Assembly (NCBI RefSeq): GCF_900698855.1
Contig: NZ_LR217698.1
Span: forward strand, 1,013,357 to 1,077,356
Direction: 5' to 3'
Length of the DNA: 64,000 bases
From: Erwinia_E haradaeae_F
GTDB taxonomy: Bacteria; Pseudomonadota; Gammaproteobacteria; Enterobacterales; Enterobacteriaceae
Positions 21,167 through 34,877 of the stretch are shown piece after piece. Made by a program: the position numbers and the translations under genes. The first letter of the stretch is position 1. Each line of letters begins with the position of its first letter. The notes beneath the pieces were generated by a model. It worked only from the letters and a program-made list of their open reading frames with translations. It was not told the DNA's origin and did not search any database.

Positions 21167-22329
21167 GTGTTATTATCGTAGGAGCGGGATTGGCTGGACT
21201 AACACTGGCTTTTGCATTGTCTTATCTAACGCAAGGTAAAAAAGACATTAAATTAGTAGAATCTATTAAACCCGATAAGTTTCTTCACCCAAATCACAAT
21301 GGACGTACTATAGCATTAGCTTATGGGCTTTGTCGAAAAATAGACGCACTTAATCTTTGGTCATTACTTGATCCTATAGCCACCGCAATTACTCGGATTC
21401 ATGTAAGTGAACTCGGTTCTGGTGGTTTTTTCTCTCTTGATGCCTCTACTTATGGAATCCCATTTCTAGGGCAGGTTTTTGAATTAAATCAAGCAAAAAA
21501 AATTTTTTTTAATCATCTAGAAAAAAATAAAAACATTACTTTATACTGCCCAAATACTGTAATCCTCGTTACACAATATACAGATTATATTCTCATTAAA
21601 CTAAATAATGGTGAAAAAATTAAAGGTGATTTATTAGTTGCTGCTGATGGTACATCTTCTAATATAGCTAGATTATGTGGTTTACAGTGGAAAAAAAGAG
21701 ATTATCAGCAAATAGCGTTAGTAACTCAAATTTCTACTGACTTAGCACATCAAGGACAAGCCTTTGAGCGGTTTATCAGAAATGGATCATTAGCTTTACT
21801 ACCAACTTCTAGAGGACTTAGTTCATTAATTTTATGTTTAGAACAAGAACAAATGAAAACAATGTACAACTGGAATGACAAAGAATTTCTGACTTATTTA
21901 CAGACAATATTTGGATGGCGATTAGGAAAAATAACAAAAGTAGAAAAACGGTACTTCTATCCAATAGAATCATGCACTAGAGTAAGTACTATCGCTCAAC
22001 GAACAGTATTAGTAAGCAATGCCGCACAAACACTTCATCCCATTGCAGGTCAAGGATTAAATTTAGGCATGCGAGACATATTAACATTAACTGATATTTT
22101 AATTTCAGCTTGGAAAACCGGAAAAAAAGCTGGTGATTTTTCTACATTAAAACAATACCAAAAACAACGAATTATTGATGTACAAACAACTATTGATTTT
22201 ACAGATTTATTAGTTAGGATTTTTTCTCATCCTTGCTCGACGCTTTTCATTGGACGAACTCTAGGATTAATGATGATAAATGATATTACATATTTACACA
22301 ACATATTTATTAAACGATCAATTCAATAG
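21163..22329 (+). CDS. ubiH: 2-octaprenyl-6-methoxyphenol hydroxylase
   Basis: FAD monooxygenase of ubiquinone biosynthesis. 388 residues (E. coli 392). The N-terminal dinucleotide-binding motif is VIIVGAGLAGLTLAFAL, the middle motif LLVAADGTSSNIARLCG, and the C-terminal FAD motif VLVSNAAQTLHPIAGQGLN. The N-terminal NGRTIALAYG matches UbiH better than the related UbiI or UbiF. ubiI, which follows in E. coli, is absent; the rrn terminator region begins within 170 bases. Ubiquinone would serve the succinate dehydrogenase encoded further on. Confidence 0.95.
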   Translation: MSVIIVGAGLAGLTLAFALSYLTQGKKDIKLVESIKPDKFLHPNHNGRTIALAYGLCRKIDALNLWSLLDPIATAITRIHVSELGSGGFFSLDASTYGIPFLGQVFELNQAKKIFFNHLEKNKNITLYCPNTVILVTQYTDYILIKLNNGEKIKGDLLVAADGTSSNIARLCGLQWKKRDYQQIALVTQISTDLAHQGQAFERFIRNGSLALLPTSRGLSSLILCLEQEQMKTMYNWNDKEFLTYLQTIFGWRLGKITKVEKRYFYPIESCTRVSTIAQRTVLVSNAAQTLHPIAGQGLNLGMRDILTLTDILISAWKTGKKAGDFSTLKQYQKQRIIDVQTTIDFTDLLVRIFSHPCSTLFIGRTLGLMMINDITYLHNIFIKRSIQ

Positions 22330-22493
22330 CTCTATGATACAACAGCCCTTATAATATTTTATATATACCAATTAAAATAAAATTTAAATATATTTAAATA
22401 TGAGTAATACTAATTACTATTACATATAATAGACACGTAACTTATATATATTTATAACTTATATATATTTGAATTTAAACCGTACATTAACTT

Positions 22494-22560
22494 GCTAGGC
22501 ATTATTTTAATAAAAAAAGCCATCATAGTGATGGCTTTTTTTATTAAAATAATGCCTAGC
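22494..22560. terminator. 67-base perfect palindrome: rrn terminator, reaching into 5S
   Basis: Two perfect 32-base arms (22494-22525 and 22529-22560) flank a 3-base loop (tag). The core GCCATCA/TGATGGC flanked by A7 and T7 is a bidirectional Rho-independent terminator, ending the rrn operon on the minus strand and ubiH on the plus strand. The right arm includes the last ~9 bases of the 5S gene, so that piece of 5S is duplicated in inverted order on the far side. Confidence 0.9.
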
Positions 22561-22671
22561 GGTTCCCTACTCTCACATGGGGAGACCCCACACTACCATC
22601 GGCACCACGGCGTTTCACTTCTGAGTTCGGTATGGGATCAGGTGGGACCACCGCGTTATGGCCGCTAGACA
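22552..22671 (-). rRNA. rrf: 5S ribosomal RNA
   Basis: About 120 bases. The minus-strand sequence contains GGTGGTCCCACCTGATCCCA, CCGAACTCAGAAGTGAAACG and GTGGGGTCTCCCCATG, with complementary ends (CTAGCGG and CCGCTAG) forming helix I. It is last in the rrn operon; exact ends are set by comparison with E. coli. Confidence 0.95.
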
Positions 22672-22791
22672 AGTTCTGTTATATTGTTAACTTGTTGCTC
22701 TTTTCTGAGCAAGGAAAATGCATATCCATTACAAGCTGAAATATATAATATCTGAGTTCTTAAGTATCTAAAAGAACGCTTCTGGTGTTGT

Positions 22792-25739
<2,948 letters not shown>

Positions 25740-25873
25740 TTACAACCCACAAGCGTCCTGTGGACTAATTAATCAATTATCTTATTAAGATACACTCAGT
25801 TCTATACTTTCTCTAATTATAGAAACTAAAATTATTTTAGGTATACTATTTTATTTTTTCAGCTTGTTCCGGA

Positions 25874-25886
25874 TTATTAAAGAGCA
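25874..25886 (-). promoter_or_regulatory. boxA antitermination site in the 16S-23S spacer
   Basis: The minus strand reads TGCTCTTTAATAA, followed by TCCGGAACAAGCTGAAAA, nearly the E. coli spacer boxA. It is the loading site for the NusB/NusE antitermination complex before 23S. Confidence 0.8.
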
Positions 25887-25965
25887 TTTTTCTTAAACAA
25901 AATACTAATACTTTAGAATTTTAAACATATTAATATAAAATTCCTTTTCACACAAGTTTTTATTG

Positions 25966-26038
25966 TGGAGCTAAGCGGGATCGAACCGCTGACCTCCTGC
26001 GTGCAAAGCAGGCGCTCTTCCGTCTGAGCTATAGCCCC
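25966..26038 (-). tRNA. alaT: tRNA-Ala (anticodon UGC)
   Basis: GGGGCTATAGCTCAGACGG opens the gene and the anticodon loop contains TGC between CTTTGCACG flanks; the acceptor end is GCTCCA. The next three bases read CAA rather than CCA, so the CCA tail must be added after transcription. Placed between tRNA-Ile and 23S, as in E. coli rrnA/D/H. Confidence 0.96.
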
Positions 26039-26130
26039 ATATAATTAAAACCTGCAAAAACCTTGTATAGACCCAAGATTATAATCTATAAATCTTAATT
26101 ATTTAAGATTTAATTTACAATCAAAAAACT

Positions 26131-26207
26131 TGGTAGGCCTGAGTGGACTTGAACCACCGACCTCACCCTTATCAGGGGTGTGCTCTAACCATCTGAGCTA
26201 CAAGCCT
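26131..26207 (-). tRNA. ileT: tRNA-Ile (anticodon GAU)
   Basis: Begins AGGCTTGTAGCTCAG, anticodon GAT within CCCTGATAAGGG, T-loop GGTTCAAGTCC, and an encoded CCA at 26131-26133. First tRNA of the 16S-23S spacer. Confidence 0.97.
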
Positions 26208-26231
26208 ATAAGGTTTTACTTATTACTCTAA

Positions 26232-26256
26232 TGATCAGACAATCTGTGTGGGCACT
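26232..26256 (-). other. 3' half of the 16S RNase III processing stem
   Basis: 25 bases that are the exact reverse complement of 27953-27977 upstream of 16S. The pair includes the highly conserved GATCAGACAATCTGTGTGGG of enterobacterial rrn leaders and forms the stalk cleaved by RNase III around 16S. Confidence 0.85.
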
Positions 26257-26279
26257 TCTTGGAATTCTATACTTAGTGT

Positions 26280-27821
<1,542 letters not shown>

Positions 27822-27952
27822 AAAGTTCAATATTTTTTACTTCATTCTTAAAAAATAAAACAGAATATATAATATATCTATATTAGACTGAAATATAAAT
27901 TTTAAGACTTAATATTATTCACGTTATAAAAACGTTTTATAGATATTCTTAG

Positions 27953-27977
27953 AGTGCCCACACAGATTGTCTGATCA
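27953..27977 (-). other. 5' half of the 16S RNase III processing stem
   Basis: Pairs perfectly over 25 bases with 26232-26256 after 16S. Its conservation shows that the rrn maturation pathway (RNase III, gene not in this window) is probably still used. Confidence 0.85.
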
Positions 27978-27979
27978 AT

Positions 27980-27992
27980 TTTTTAAAGAACA
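27980..27992 (-). promoter_or_regulatory. rrn leader boxA
   Basis: Minus strand TGTTCTTTAAAAA, a slightly diverged boxA (E. coli TGCTCTTTAACAA), just before the 16S processing stem. Site for rRNA antitermination factors. Confidence 0.7.
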
Positions 27993-28008
27993 AGTACATA
28001 GGATATTC

Positions 28009-28036
28009 ATCATACACGTAACTTATTTATAGTCAA
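28009..28036 (-). promoter_or_regulatory. rrn promoter
   Basis: Minus strand -35 TTGACT (28031-28036) and -10 TATGAT (28009-28014) with a 16-base spacer, preceded by an A-tract that resembles an UP element. Transcription should begin near 28002, about 180 bases before 16S. It is the only near-consensus promoter that could be placed with confidence. Confidence 0.75.
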
Positions 28037-28153
28037 CTTTTTTTTAACATTTTATTATACTTTTATTAAAAATCTATAATCTTCTGTTAATAAAGATCTT
28101 TGACTTAATTAAGTTCTCTATCAAAAAATATTCGCTAATCATCTATCTAAGCT

Positions 28154-28177
28154 CCCCAACCCTAAAAAGAGTTGGGG
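28154..28177 (-). terminator. Hairpin downstream of groEL
   Basis: Arms CCCCAAC and GTTGGGG (28154-28160 and 28171-28177) lie 28-51 bases after the groEL stop codon on the minus strand. The stem is unusually G+C-rich for a spacer here. No T-run follows directly, so termination may be incomplete or the hairpin may protect the 3' end. Confidence 0.6.
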
Positions 28178-28204
28178 TGATCTTATAAAGAATCAAACGA
28201 ATAA

Positions 28205-29848
28205 CTACATCATACCACCCATTCCAGGAGAGCCCATTCCAGGATTAGAAGCTACATCAGGTGCATCACTTTTAGGTACATCAGTTATCATGCATTCAGT
28301 AGTAATCATCAAACCAGCAATAGACGCTGCGTACTGTAAAGCTGAACGAGTGACTTTAGTTGGATCAAGAATACCAAAATTAATCATATCACCATACTCT
28401 TCCGTTTGAGCATTATAACCGTAATTTCCTGATCCCTCTTTGACAGCATTTGTTACTACAGAAGCTTCTGCACCTGCGTTGGATACAATTTGACGCATTG
28501 GTGATTCCATGGCTCGTAGCGCAACCTTAATTCCAACATTTTGATCTTCATTCTGACCTTGTAGATTGCCTAAACAAGATGCTACGCGAACCAACGCGAC
28601 ACCTCCTCCAGCCACTACTCCTTCATCTACTGCAGCGCGGGTAGCATTTAAAGCATCTTCCACACGTGTTTTTTTCTCTTTCATTTCAATTTCAGTTGCC
28701 GCACCAACTTTTACTACAGCCACACCACCTGCTAATTTTGCAACACGCTCTTGCAGCTTTTCACGATCATAATCAGACTTTGTGTCTTGTATCTCTTGGC
28801 GAATATGACTCACACGGGCAGAAATAGCCTCTGACTTGCCACGACCATCAATAATAGTTGTAGTATCCTTGGTAATGACAACACGTTTGGCCTGACCCAT
28901 ATCTTCTAATACAGTTTTTTCCAATTCCATACCAAGATCTTCTGATATGACAGTTCCACCAGTTAAAACAGCTATATCTTGTAACATAGCCTTACGACGA
29001 TCACCAAAACCAGGCGCTTTTACCGCAGCTATTTTTACTATACCACGCATAGCGTTTACAACTAAAGTGGCTAATGCTTCACCTTCAACGTCTTCAGCAA
29101 TAATAAAAAGCGATTTACTTGATTTTGCAACTTCTTCTAAAATTGGTATAAGCTCTCTAATACTAGAAATCTTTTTATCCACCAGTAGAATCAATGGAGA
29201 TTCTAGTTCTATTAAACCAGTATCTGGTTTATTAATAAAATAAGGCGACAAGTAACCGCGATCAAATTGCATACCTTCAACCACATCTAGCTCGTCGTGT
29301 AAACCATTCCCTTCTTCAACACTGATCACACCTTCTTTACCAACTCTTTCCATCGCTCTAGCAATTAACTCACCTACAGATGCATCAGAATTAGCAGAAA
29401 TAGTCCCGACTTGCGCAATACCTTTAAAGTCAGAACAAGGTACAGATATTTTTTTTAATTCTTCCACTGCTGCAATTACTGCTTTATCAATTCCCCGTTT
29501 AATATCCATAGGATTCATACTAGCAGCAATTGCTTTTAAACCTTCATTAACTATAGATTGCGCTAATACAGTAGCAGTAGTAGTACCATCACCAGCAGCT
29601 TCATTTGCTTTAGAAGCTACCTCTTTTACCATCTGTGCGCCCATGTTTTCAAACTTATCTTCTAATTCAATTTCTCGGGCAACAGACACACCATCTTTAG
29701 TAATACTTGGTGCACCAAAAGATTTATCCAAAATAACATTACGACCTTTAGGTCCTAAAGTTACTTTTACCGCATCAGCGAGCAAATTAACGCCACATAG
29801 CATTTTAATGCGAGCATCATTACCAAACTTGATATCTTTAGCTGCCAT
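28205..29848 (-). CDS. groEL: Chaperonin GroEL (Hsp60)
   Basis: Forms the double-ring folding chamber that works with the GroES lid. 547 residues (E. coli 548). Conserved motifs include LGPKGRNVILDKSFGAP and AGDGTTTATVLAQSIV, the latter carrying the catalytic Asp of ATP hydrolysis. Also present are APGFGDRRKAMLQDIA, the long C-terminal equatorial domain and a short GMGGMM tail. AAGGAA precedes the ATG. groES, normally immediately upstream, is not found in the next kilobase. GroEL is typically among the most abundant proteins of insect endosymbionts. Confidence 0.98.
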   Translation of the reverse strand: MAAKDIKFGNDARIKMLCGVNLLADAVKVTLGPKGRNVILDKSFGAPSITKDGVSVAREIELEDKFENMGAQMVKEVASKANEAAGDGTTTATVLAQSIVNEGLKAIAASMNPMDIKRGIDKAVIAAVEELKKISVPCSDFKGIAQVGTISANSDASVGELIARAMERVGKEGVISVEEGNGLHDELDVVEGMQFDRGYLSPYFINKPDTGLIELESPLILLVDKKISSIRELIPILEEVAKSSKSLFIIAEDVEGEALATLVVNAMRGIVKIAAVKAPGFGDRRKAMLQDIAVLTGGTVISEDLGMELEKTVLEDMGQAKRVVITKDTTTIIDGRGKSEAISARVSHIRQEIQDTKSDYDREKLQERVAKLAGGVAVVKVGAATEIEMKEKKTRVEDALNATRAAVDEGVVAGGGVALVRVASCLGNLQGQNEDQNVGIKVALRAMESPMRQIVSNAGAEASVVTNAVKEGSGNYGYNAQTEEYGDMINFGILDPTKVTRSALQYAASIAGLMITTECMITDVPKSDAPDVASNPGMGSPGMGGMM

Positions 29849-30871
29849 GATGTATTTCCTTTTATATTATATTTCACATTACTTGTTGTAAAATAATAAA
29901 ACTTTCTAACTCTAGATATTTATCCTTAAATCTTTTACAAGTATATCATTCCCTAAAATACATCATTAATACCCTAATCATGATAAATGATATAGTTGTA
30001 AAACTGATACCTTTAATTTAATTAAACTTAACTCAATCCTTCATGATTATATTAAAATCCTTAAGGACTTCTATTCTCTGTAATACAATTACTATTGTAA
30101 TACAGTTAATATCTTCTTCCGGTAAAGAACCAAACAATCATTCTTCCGCTAACAAAACTCATCAAAAAAAAACGAATTAAAGTCAAACTTTATCTGTGCT
30201 CACTTATAAATAACTTGATTATATAACAAATTAATTTATTCGTTAACCTCCTAATTAAAGAAACCTAAATTAATATCAAAAAATACTTAAATCACCTTAC
30301 GAATCTAATTAACTGTTATATTGAATTATATATGGTATTACAAAAAGATCTTTCAAGTGCTAATAGTAATTTTTTTCAAGATATAACAATAATCCTGTTA
30401 GTTAATTAAAGCATCAAGAAAAAAACATAAACTATAATACAACTATCTAATAAATCATTATATTGTTATCAACAATAAACAATATAATTTATCATATTTT
30501 GTTCTGTTTATACAGACATTCATAAATGAAATCAGATTCAATATTCTGCATAATCTCATAATCTCATAATCTCATAATCTCATAATAACTCGAATCTTAA
30601 CAAAATAATTACTACTCTAGCACTCATAATAAATCTACAAACACATCAATAAATGAAAAATAAAAAAACAGGTTAATGAAATTTCATTATCATATTTATA
30701 ACGTATTCTAAAGATATTAAAATAATCAAATACCCTATAAGATAAAATCAAGATAAAATCTTTTTAGACACCTCATATCATTCAATTATGCCAAAAAGAA
30801 ATAGATAAAATAAACCTGTGATATTAGAATATTAGAACTGTAACTTTTAATCACCATAAATATCTATTTTT
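29849..30871. other. Non-coding stretch between groEL and yggT; no groES
   Basis: No gene is supported. A ~97-codon groES would be expected directly upstream of groEL (just above 29848 on the minus strand) but neither a frame nor GroES-like motifs were seen. It contains a tandem CATAATCT repeat (30549-30587). The groEL promoter must lie in the first few hundred bases; no clear sigma-32 consensus was found. Confidence 0.6.
30549..30587. repeat. Tandem repeat of CATAATCT, about 4.9 copies
   Basis: Four exact 8-base units followed by a partial fifth. Located in non-coding DNA upstream of groEL. A likely slippage-generated microsatellite. Confidence 0.9.
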
Positions 30872-31411
30872 TTAAAAAAAGGTCCATCCAGGAACATATT
30901 CTAAACCAATAAAATATAACATATATAGAATTAAAATAATAAGCATTGGTGAACAATCTATACCACCAATAAGTGGTATAAATCTACGTATTCTAATCAT
31001 CATCGGTTCTGTTAATTGAAATAAAACATAATCTAGTGAATTCGCTTCACGATGAACCCAGCTTATAATCGCACGACTGATTACAATCCAGAAAATAAGT
31101 GAACCAACTGATTTAATCAGAAGAACTAAGCCAAAATAGAAAAAGACAGGTTCAAATCTCAACAATCTTAATATAATCGGAACTAATAATACACTAAGAA
31201 TATAAGCAATAGCTAATGTCGCAATATCTATTGGTCTAAATACAGAAAGAACGCGCTGAAACGGTCTAATCATAGGATAAGTAATTTTTATTGCACGCTG
31301 CAAGAACGGATTATAAAAATCACAACCAGTCCACTGCATCCAAATATATAGTAACAATATCTTAATGTACAAAGTTATTACAGTAGTTAATAAAAAAAAC
31401 AATGCTAACAT
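30872..31411 (-). CDS. yggT: YggT family membrane protein
   Basis: Small inner-membrane protein with two YGGT repeats, implicated in osmotic or cofactor homeostasis in other bacteria but without a settled biochemical role. 179 residues (E. coli 188). Several hydrophobic segments are visible, with the repeat signature FNPFLQ-like YNPFLQRA (about 33-40) and SWVHREANSLDYVLFQLTEP followed by RIRRFIP in the second half. It follows yggS by 18 bases, as in E. coli, so the two are probably co-transcribed. Confidence 0.9.
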   Translation of the reverse strand: MLALFFLLTTVITLYIKILLLYIWMQWTGCDFYNPFLQRAIKITYPMIRPFQRVLSVFRPIDIATLAIAYILSVLLVPIILRLLRFEPVFFYFGLVLLIKSVGSLIFWIVISRAIISWVHREANSLDYVLFQLTEPMMIRIRRFIPLIGGIDCSPMLIILILYMLYFIGLEYVPGWTFF

Positions 31412-31429
31412 GAAATTCCTTAGTGATTT

Positions 31430-32146
31430 TTATTGACCAGGCAAATGTAGCTCTCTATCACTCTGGTGTCGTTTACCAAAAATAGAAGTACCAATACGAA
31501 GCATAGTGCTTCCACATATGATCGCATCGTTAATGTCCCCGCTCATACCTAGTGAAAGGGTATCTACATCAGGATAATCATCTTTTAATTGATTAAATGC
31601 TTTTTCCAATCTCTGATATTCCATGAGCGAAGAATTATTATTCTTTGACTCTTTCGGTATAGCCATAAGACCTCGCAACTTCAACCGTGGAAAATAGCTA
31701 ATTTTCCTAACTAACTCTGGTAAATCTTCCAACAAAATGCCTGCTTTTGTCTCTTCATAACTGATATTGATTTGAATCAATACATTAATCGGTTTTTGAT
31801 CACAAGATCGATATTTGTTCAGTAATTGTGCGATACGGAAGCAACTAACTGTGTGACACCAATCAAAATACTCTGATACAAGACGACTTTTATTTGATTG
31901 AACTCTTCCAATAAAATGCCAAGAGAGAAGAGGGTTATCTAAAATTTTAATTTTTTCCACTCCTTCTTGTGCATAATTTTCACCAAAAGAATATTGTCCA
32001 ACGGAAACAGCTTCCTTAATCGCTGTAATAGAGTGATTTTTACTGACTGCAAGTAAAGTAATATTTTGAGGATTACGGCCGCATTTTTCTGCCATAACTG
32101 TCATCTGATTCCAGATATTGTATAAATTATATGTAATTAATTTCAT
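31430..32146 (-). CDS. yggS: PLP homeostasis protein YggS (YBL033C/PROSC family)
   Basis: Cytosolic pyridoxal-phosphate-binding protein that buffers PLP and affects amino-acid pools. 238 residues (E. coli 234). The PLP lysine lies in ITLLAVSKNHS at about 28-38. Further motifs are FGENYAQEGVEKI, WHFIGRVQSNKSRLV, LRGLMAIP and LSLGMSGDINDAI, all typical of the family. It starts at ATG 32146 and is the first gene of a two-gene unit with yggT. Confidence 0.95.
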   Translation of the reverse strand: MKLITYNLYNIWNQMTVMAEKCGRNPQNITLLAVSKNHSITAIKEAVSVGQYSFGENYAQEGVEKIKILDNPLLSWHFIGRVQSNKSRLVSEYFDWCHTVSCFRIAQLLNKYRSCDQKPINVLIQINISYEETKAGILLEDLPELVRKISYFPRLKLRGLMAIPKESKNNNSSLMEYQRLEKAFNQLKDDYPDVDTLSLGMSGDINDAIICGSTMLRIGTSIFGKRHQSDRELHLPGQ

Positions 32147-32818
32147 ATTTTAAATAAATCACGATGAAGAAAAGAAGAAACTTAAACATTTATCTTCACT
32201 GTTTTATGAGAGATAAGATCCTTCCGATATTAACCTTCAAATTGCTATAAAGTTTAATTTAATAATAATATTCTCAAATCTTATAGATATAGTTACTACA
32301 AATTTAGTCATATTACTCTAGTAATCTTATACTCCTTAATCAAGGAATTAATTATATATCATAATAAAAATCTGATCCCAAGAATGAATTTATTCATCAT
32401 ATCATATCATATCATATCATGATTATCATCATACAGTGATTTTGATGTAATCAAAAAAACACTCTAGAAACAAGCACAAATAAAAAAATTAAATATGATC
32501 TAGTCTTTTATAAAAATACCATATTGTTATAAATAATATCATAACCAAAAGGCATTGCTGCCTCTATAAAAATAAACTATATACACTTAAATAACGGTTA
32601 CCTAGAAAATCCCGCACACATTTCTCTTTTAACACAGAGAAAATGTTATTTCCTGATTATTAAGTAATGATATACATCTTTTATTTTCTCATTAAAAAAT
32701 TAAATAATTTTAAACTATAATAAAAAATAAAATTTTCGTAACATAATATTATAATATGAATCTAGATATTTCTCATCATAAAAAATATAAGTCATAAAAA
32801 ATAAAATAGACGTAATGT
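32147..32818. other. Non-coding stretch between yggS and truA
   Basis: 672 AT-rich bases with no supported gene. It includes five tandem copies of ATCAT (32396-32420). Confidence 0.6.
32396..32420. repeat. Tandem repeat ATCAT x5
   Basis: Five exact 5-base units in non-coding DNA between yggS and truA; a simple-sequence slippage repeat. Confidence 0.85.
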
Positions 32819-33667
32819 TTAACGAAAATATTTTTCAACTAATAACTCCTCTTTAGACTGAAAAGAAAAGGAGCCAGATAAAGTATTTGGTATTTCATAC
32901 TTAGACGGATAGTCTACAGAAACTAAATATAAACCACGAGCGGAAGCTGTTGCGGCCGCTAATGCACGATTTTTTGCTACAAGCACATCAGAAATCCAAT
33001 GTTCAGGTTTTTTCCCAGAACCAACCTCTATTAAACTACCAACAATATTACGAACCATATGATGAACAAATGAATTAGCCTGTATATCAATGATAACATA
33101 CCTGTCGTCTCGAGTAATATTTAAGTACATTATATTTCTCACAGGTAAACGTGATTGACATTGTCCAGAACGAAATGATGTAAAATTATGCTCACCTAAT
33201 AAACAACGACTAGCACGGTACATTTTATCAATGTCTAAAAGATGGTAAATATATGCCGACCTTTCTCTAAAAATTGCGGATCGATGTAAATTATGATTGT
33301 TGACCACATAACGATAGAAGCGAGATAAAGCATTAAATCTAGCATGAAATAAATCAGGCACTTTCTTTACCCACCTTATAACTATATCTTCAGGTAAGCA
33401 TCTGTTTACACCGCGTAGCCAAGCGTTCTCTGTGCGTTGAGAATAAGTTTTAAAATGAATAACTTGTCCAGTGGCATGAACTCCAGAATCTGTTCGTCCT
33501 GCACAAGTAACCCAAATTTTATGATCAGCAACTCGTTCAATGGCTCTTTCTACTTCTTCCTGTACAGTAGAGACTGAAATCTGGCGCTGCCAGCCCGAAT
33601 AACAACTCCCATCATATTCCACACCAAGTGCTAATGTAGTAAAAGTCTTTATGACCTGGATTACCAC
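32819..33667 (-). CDS. truA: tRNA pseudouridine(38-40) synthase TruA
   Basis: Makes pseudouridine at positions 38-40 of the tRNA anticodon stem. 282 residues (E. coli 270). The catalytic aspartate is in CAGRTDSGVHATGQVIHF at about residues 55-72; LGVEYDGSCYSGWQRQ, DLFHARFNALSRFYRY and VHHMVRNIVGSLIEVG follow the family order. The start is GTG 33667, no upstream in-frame ATG being available. The C-terminal ~20 residues extend past the E. coli end. It stands alone between two spacers. Confidence 0.95.
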   Translation of the reverse strand: MVIQVIKTFTTLALGVEYDGSCYSGWQRQISVSTVQEEVERAIERVADHKIWVTCAGRTDSGVHATGQVIHFKTYSQRTENAWLRGVNRCLPEDIVIRWVKKVPDLFHARFNALSRFYRYVVNNHNLHRSAIFRERSAYIYHLLDIDKMYRASRCLLGEHNFTSFRSGQCQSRLPVRNIMYLNITRDDRYVIIDIQANSFVHHMVRNIVGSLIEVGSGKKPEHWISDVLVAKNRALAAATASARGLYLVSVDYPSKYEIPNTLSGSFSFQSKEELLVEKYFR

Positions 33668-34877
33668 GAATTAATATACTCCTAGATAAAATTACTAAAT
33701 ATTAACAGCTATTAAATTTATCATTCATAATAAATGATCAATGATTTATACTAAAACTACACAGATAAATGCTCTCATCGTTATCATTAAACCAACCAAT
33801 ACATAAAATATAAAATACCCAAAACTAATGACTCTAAAAAGCGCTCCTTTTTGATAGATGAAATCTCTGATAAAAATATAATGTTAAGACTATACTAAAT
33901 CTATAATCCAGATCTTATATCTATTTATAGAACAAGAATTTAGAGAAAATTAAAAATAAAATCATATAGATAATCTATACTAATGTTCTCATAAAATGAT
34001 CTCTTGCGTAAATAAAATTGATAACATAATCGCTTTAGTATCTACGCGCTTCTAATTTGTATCCCTAGTCTAATTAAGAACTAACACTGATTAAGGAAAT
34101 TAACTCAACAGAACTTCAATCAGCTCATAATATATACAAAGTATATACAAAAAAATCACTAATTAATTAATGACGTATCTACATTAATCCAATATATTCT
34201 AATCTAATGTTAAGTAACAAAATACTTTCTGTGATTAATTACAAAAAATAAGACTTGGATGTAATTAACCGTACCAACTAAAACAACTATAGATCCTTAC
34301 GTACTCTAAAAAATGATATATCTTATTTTTTGTTATTCTATTAAAAAAAATGGAAAAAATTAAACACTCTATCAATTTTCTATGCCCTTATAAATCCGTA
34401 TAATAGGTTATTATAGAAATAAAAACTATTTTCTATTGTTATATAATTACACTATCTCATCTTATCATGATTATTAATAACTATAATATATTATTCAAGT
34501 AATCACTTTAACATAAGACATCTTATCGTTCATAACGATTCTACTTTATTCATTAGTATGATTAGAATCATCATATCGATGCACATTGATCATCCATCGA
34601 TGATCACAATTACCTAAATATTTTATTAAAAAAAAATAAAATAAAACCATAGAAGTCAAGAATCAATACGATGCCTGAAAAAACGGTTCTCACTAAATAA
34701 GCCTAGCTAATTAAAAAGTCAAAACCCATTTTTTCTTAAAACAGAATACAATATCGATTGATCATATATCTTACTAAAAATATAATCAAAATATCTTAGC
34801 ATCGACACATATTATAGAAATATTCTAATTAATTACTTAAAACGACTCGTAACTTATAATAGTCTAATCTGAAAATA
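33668..34877. other. Non-coding stretch between truA and gltA
   Basis: 1.2 kb, AT-rich, no supported gene on either strand. A small palindromic patch (TGATCATC with GATGATCA) occurs near 34588-34607. Nothing else was recognised. Confidence 0.55.

Noticed and set aside
34588..34607. Short palindrome TGATCATC/GATGATCA as an operator
   Set aside because: Eight-base arms are common by chance in this composition and it is not near a start codon.
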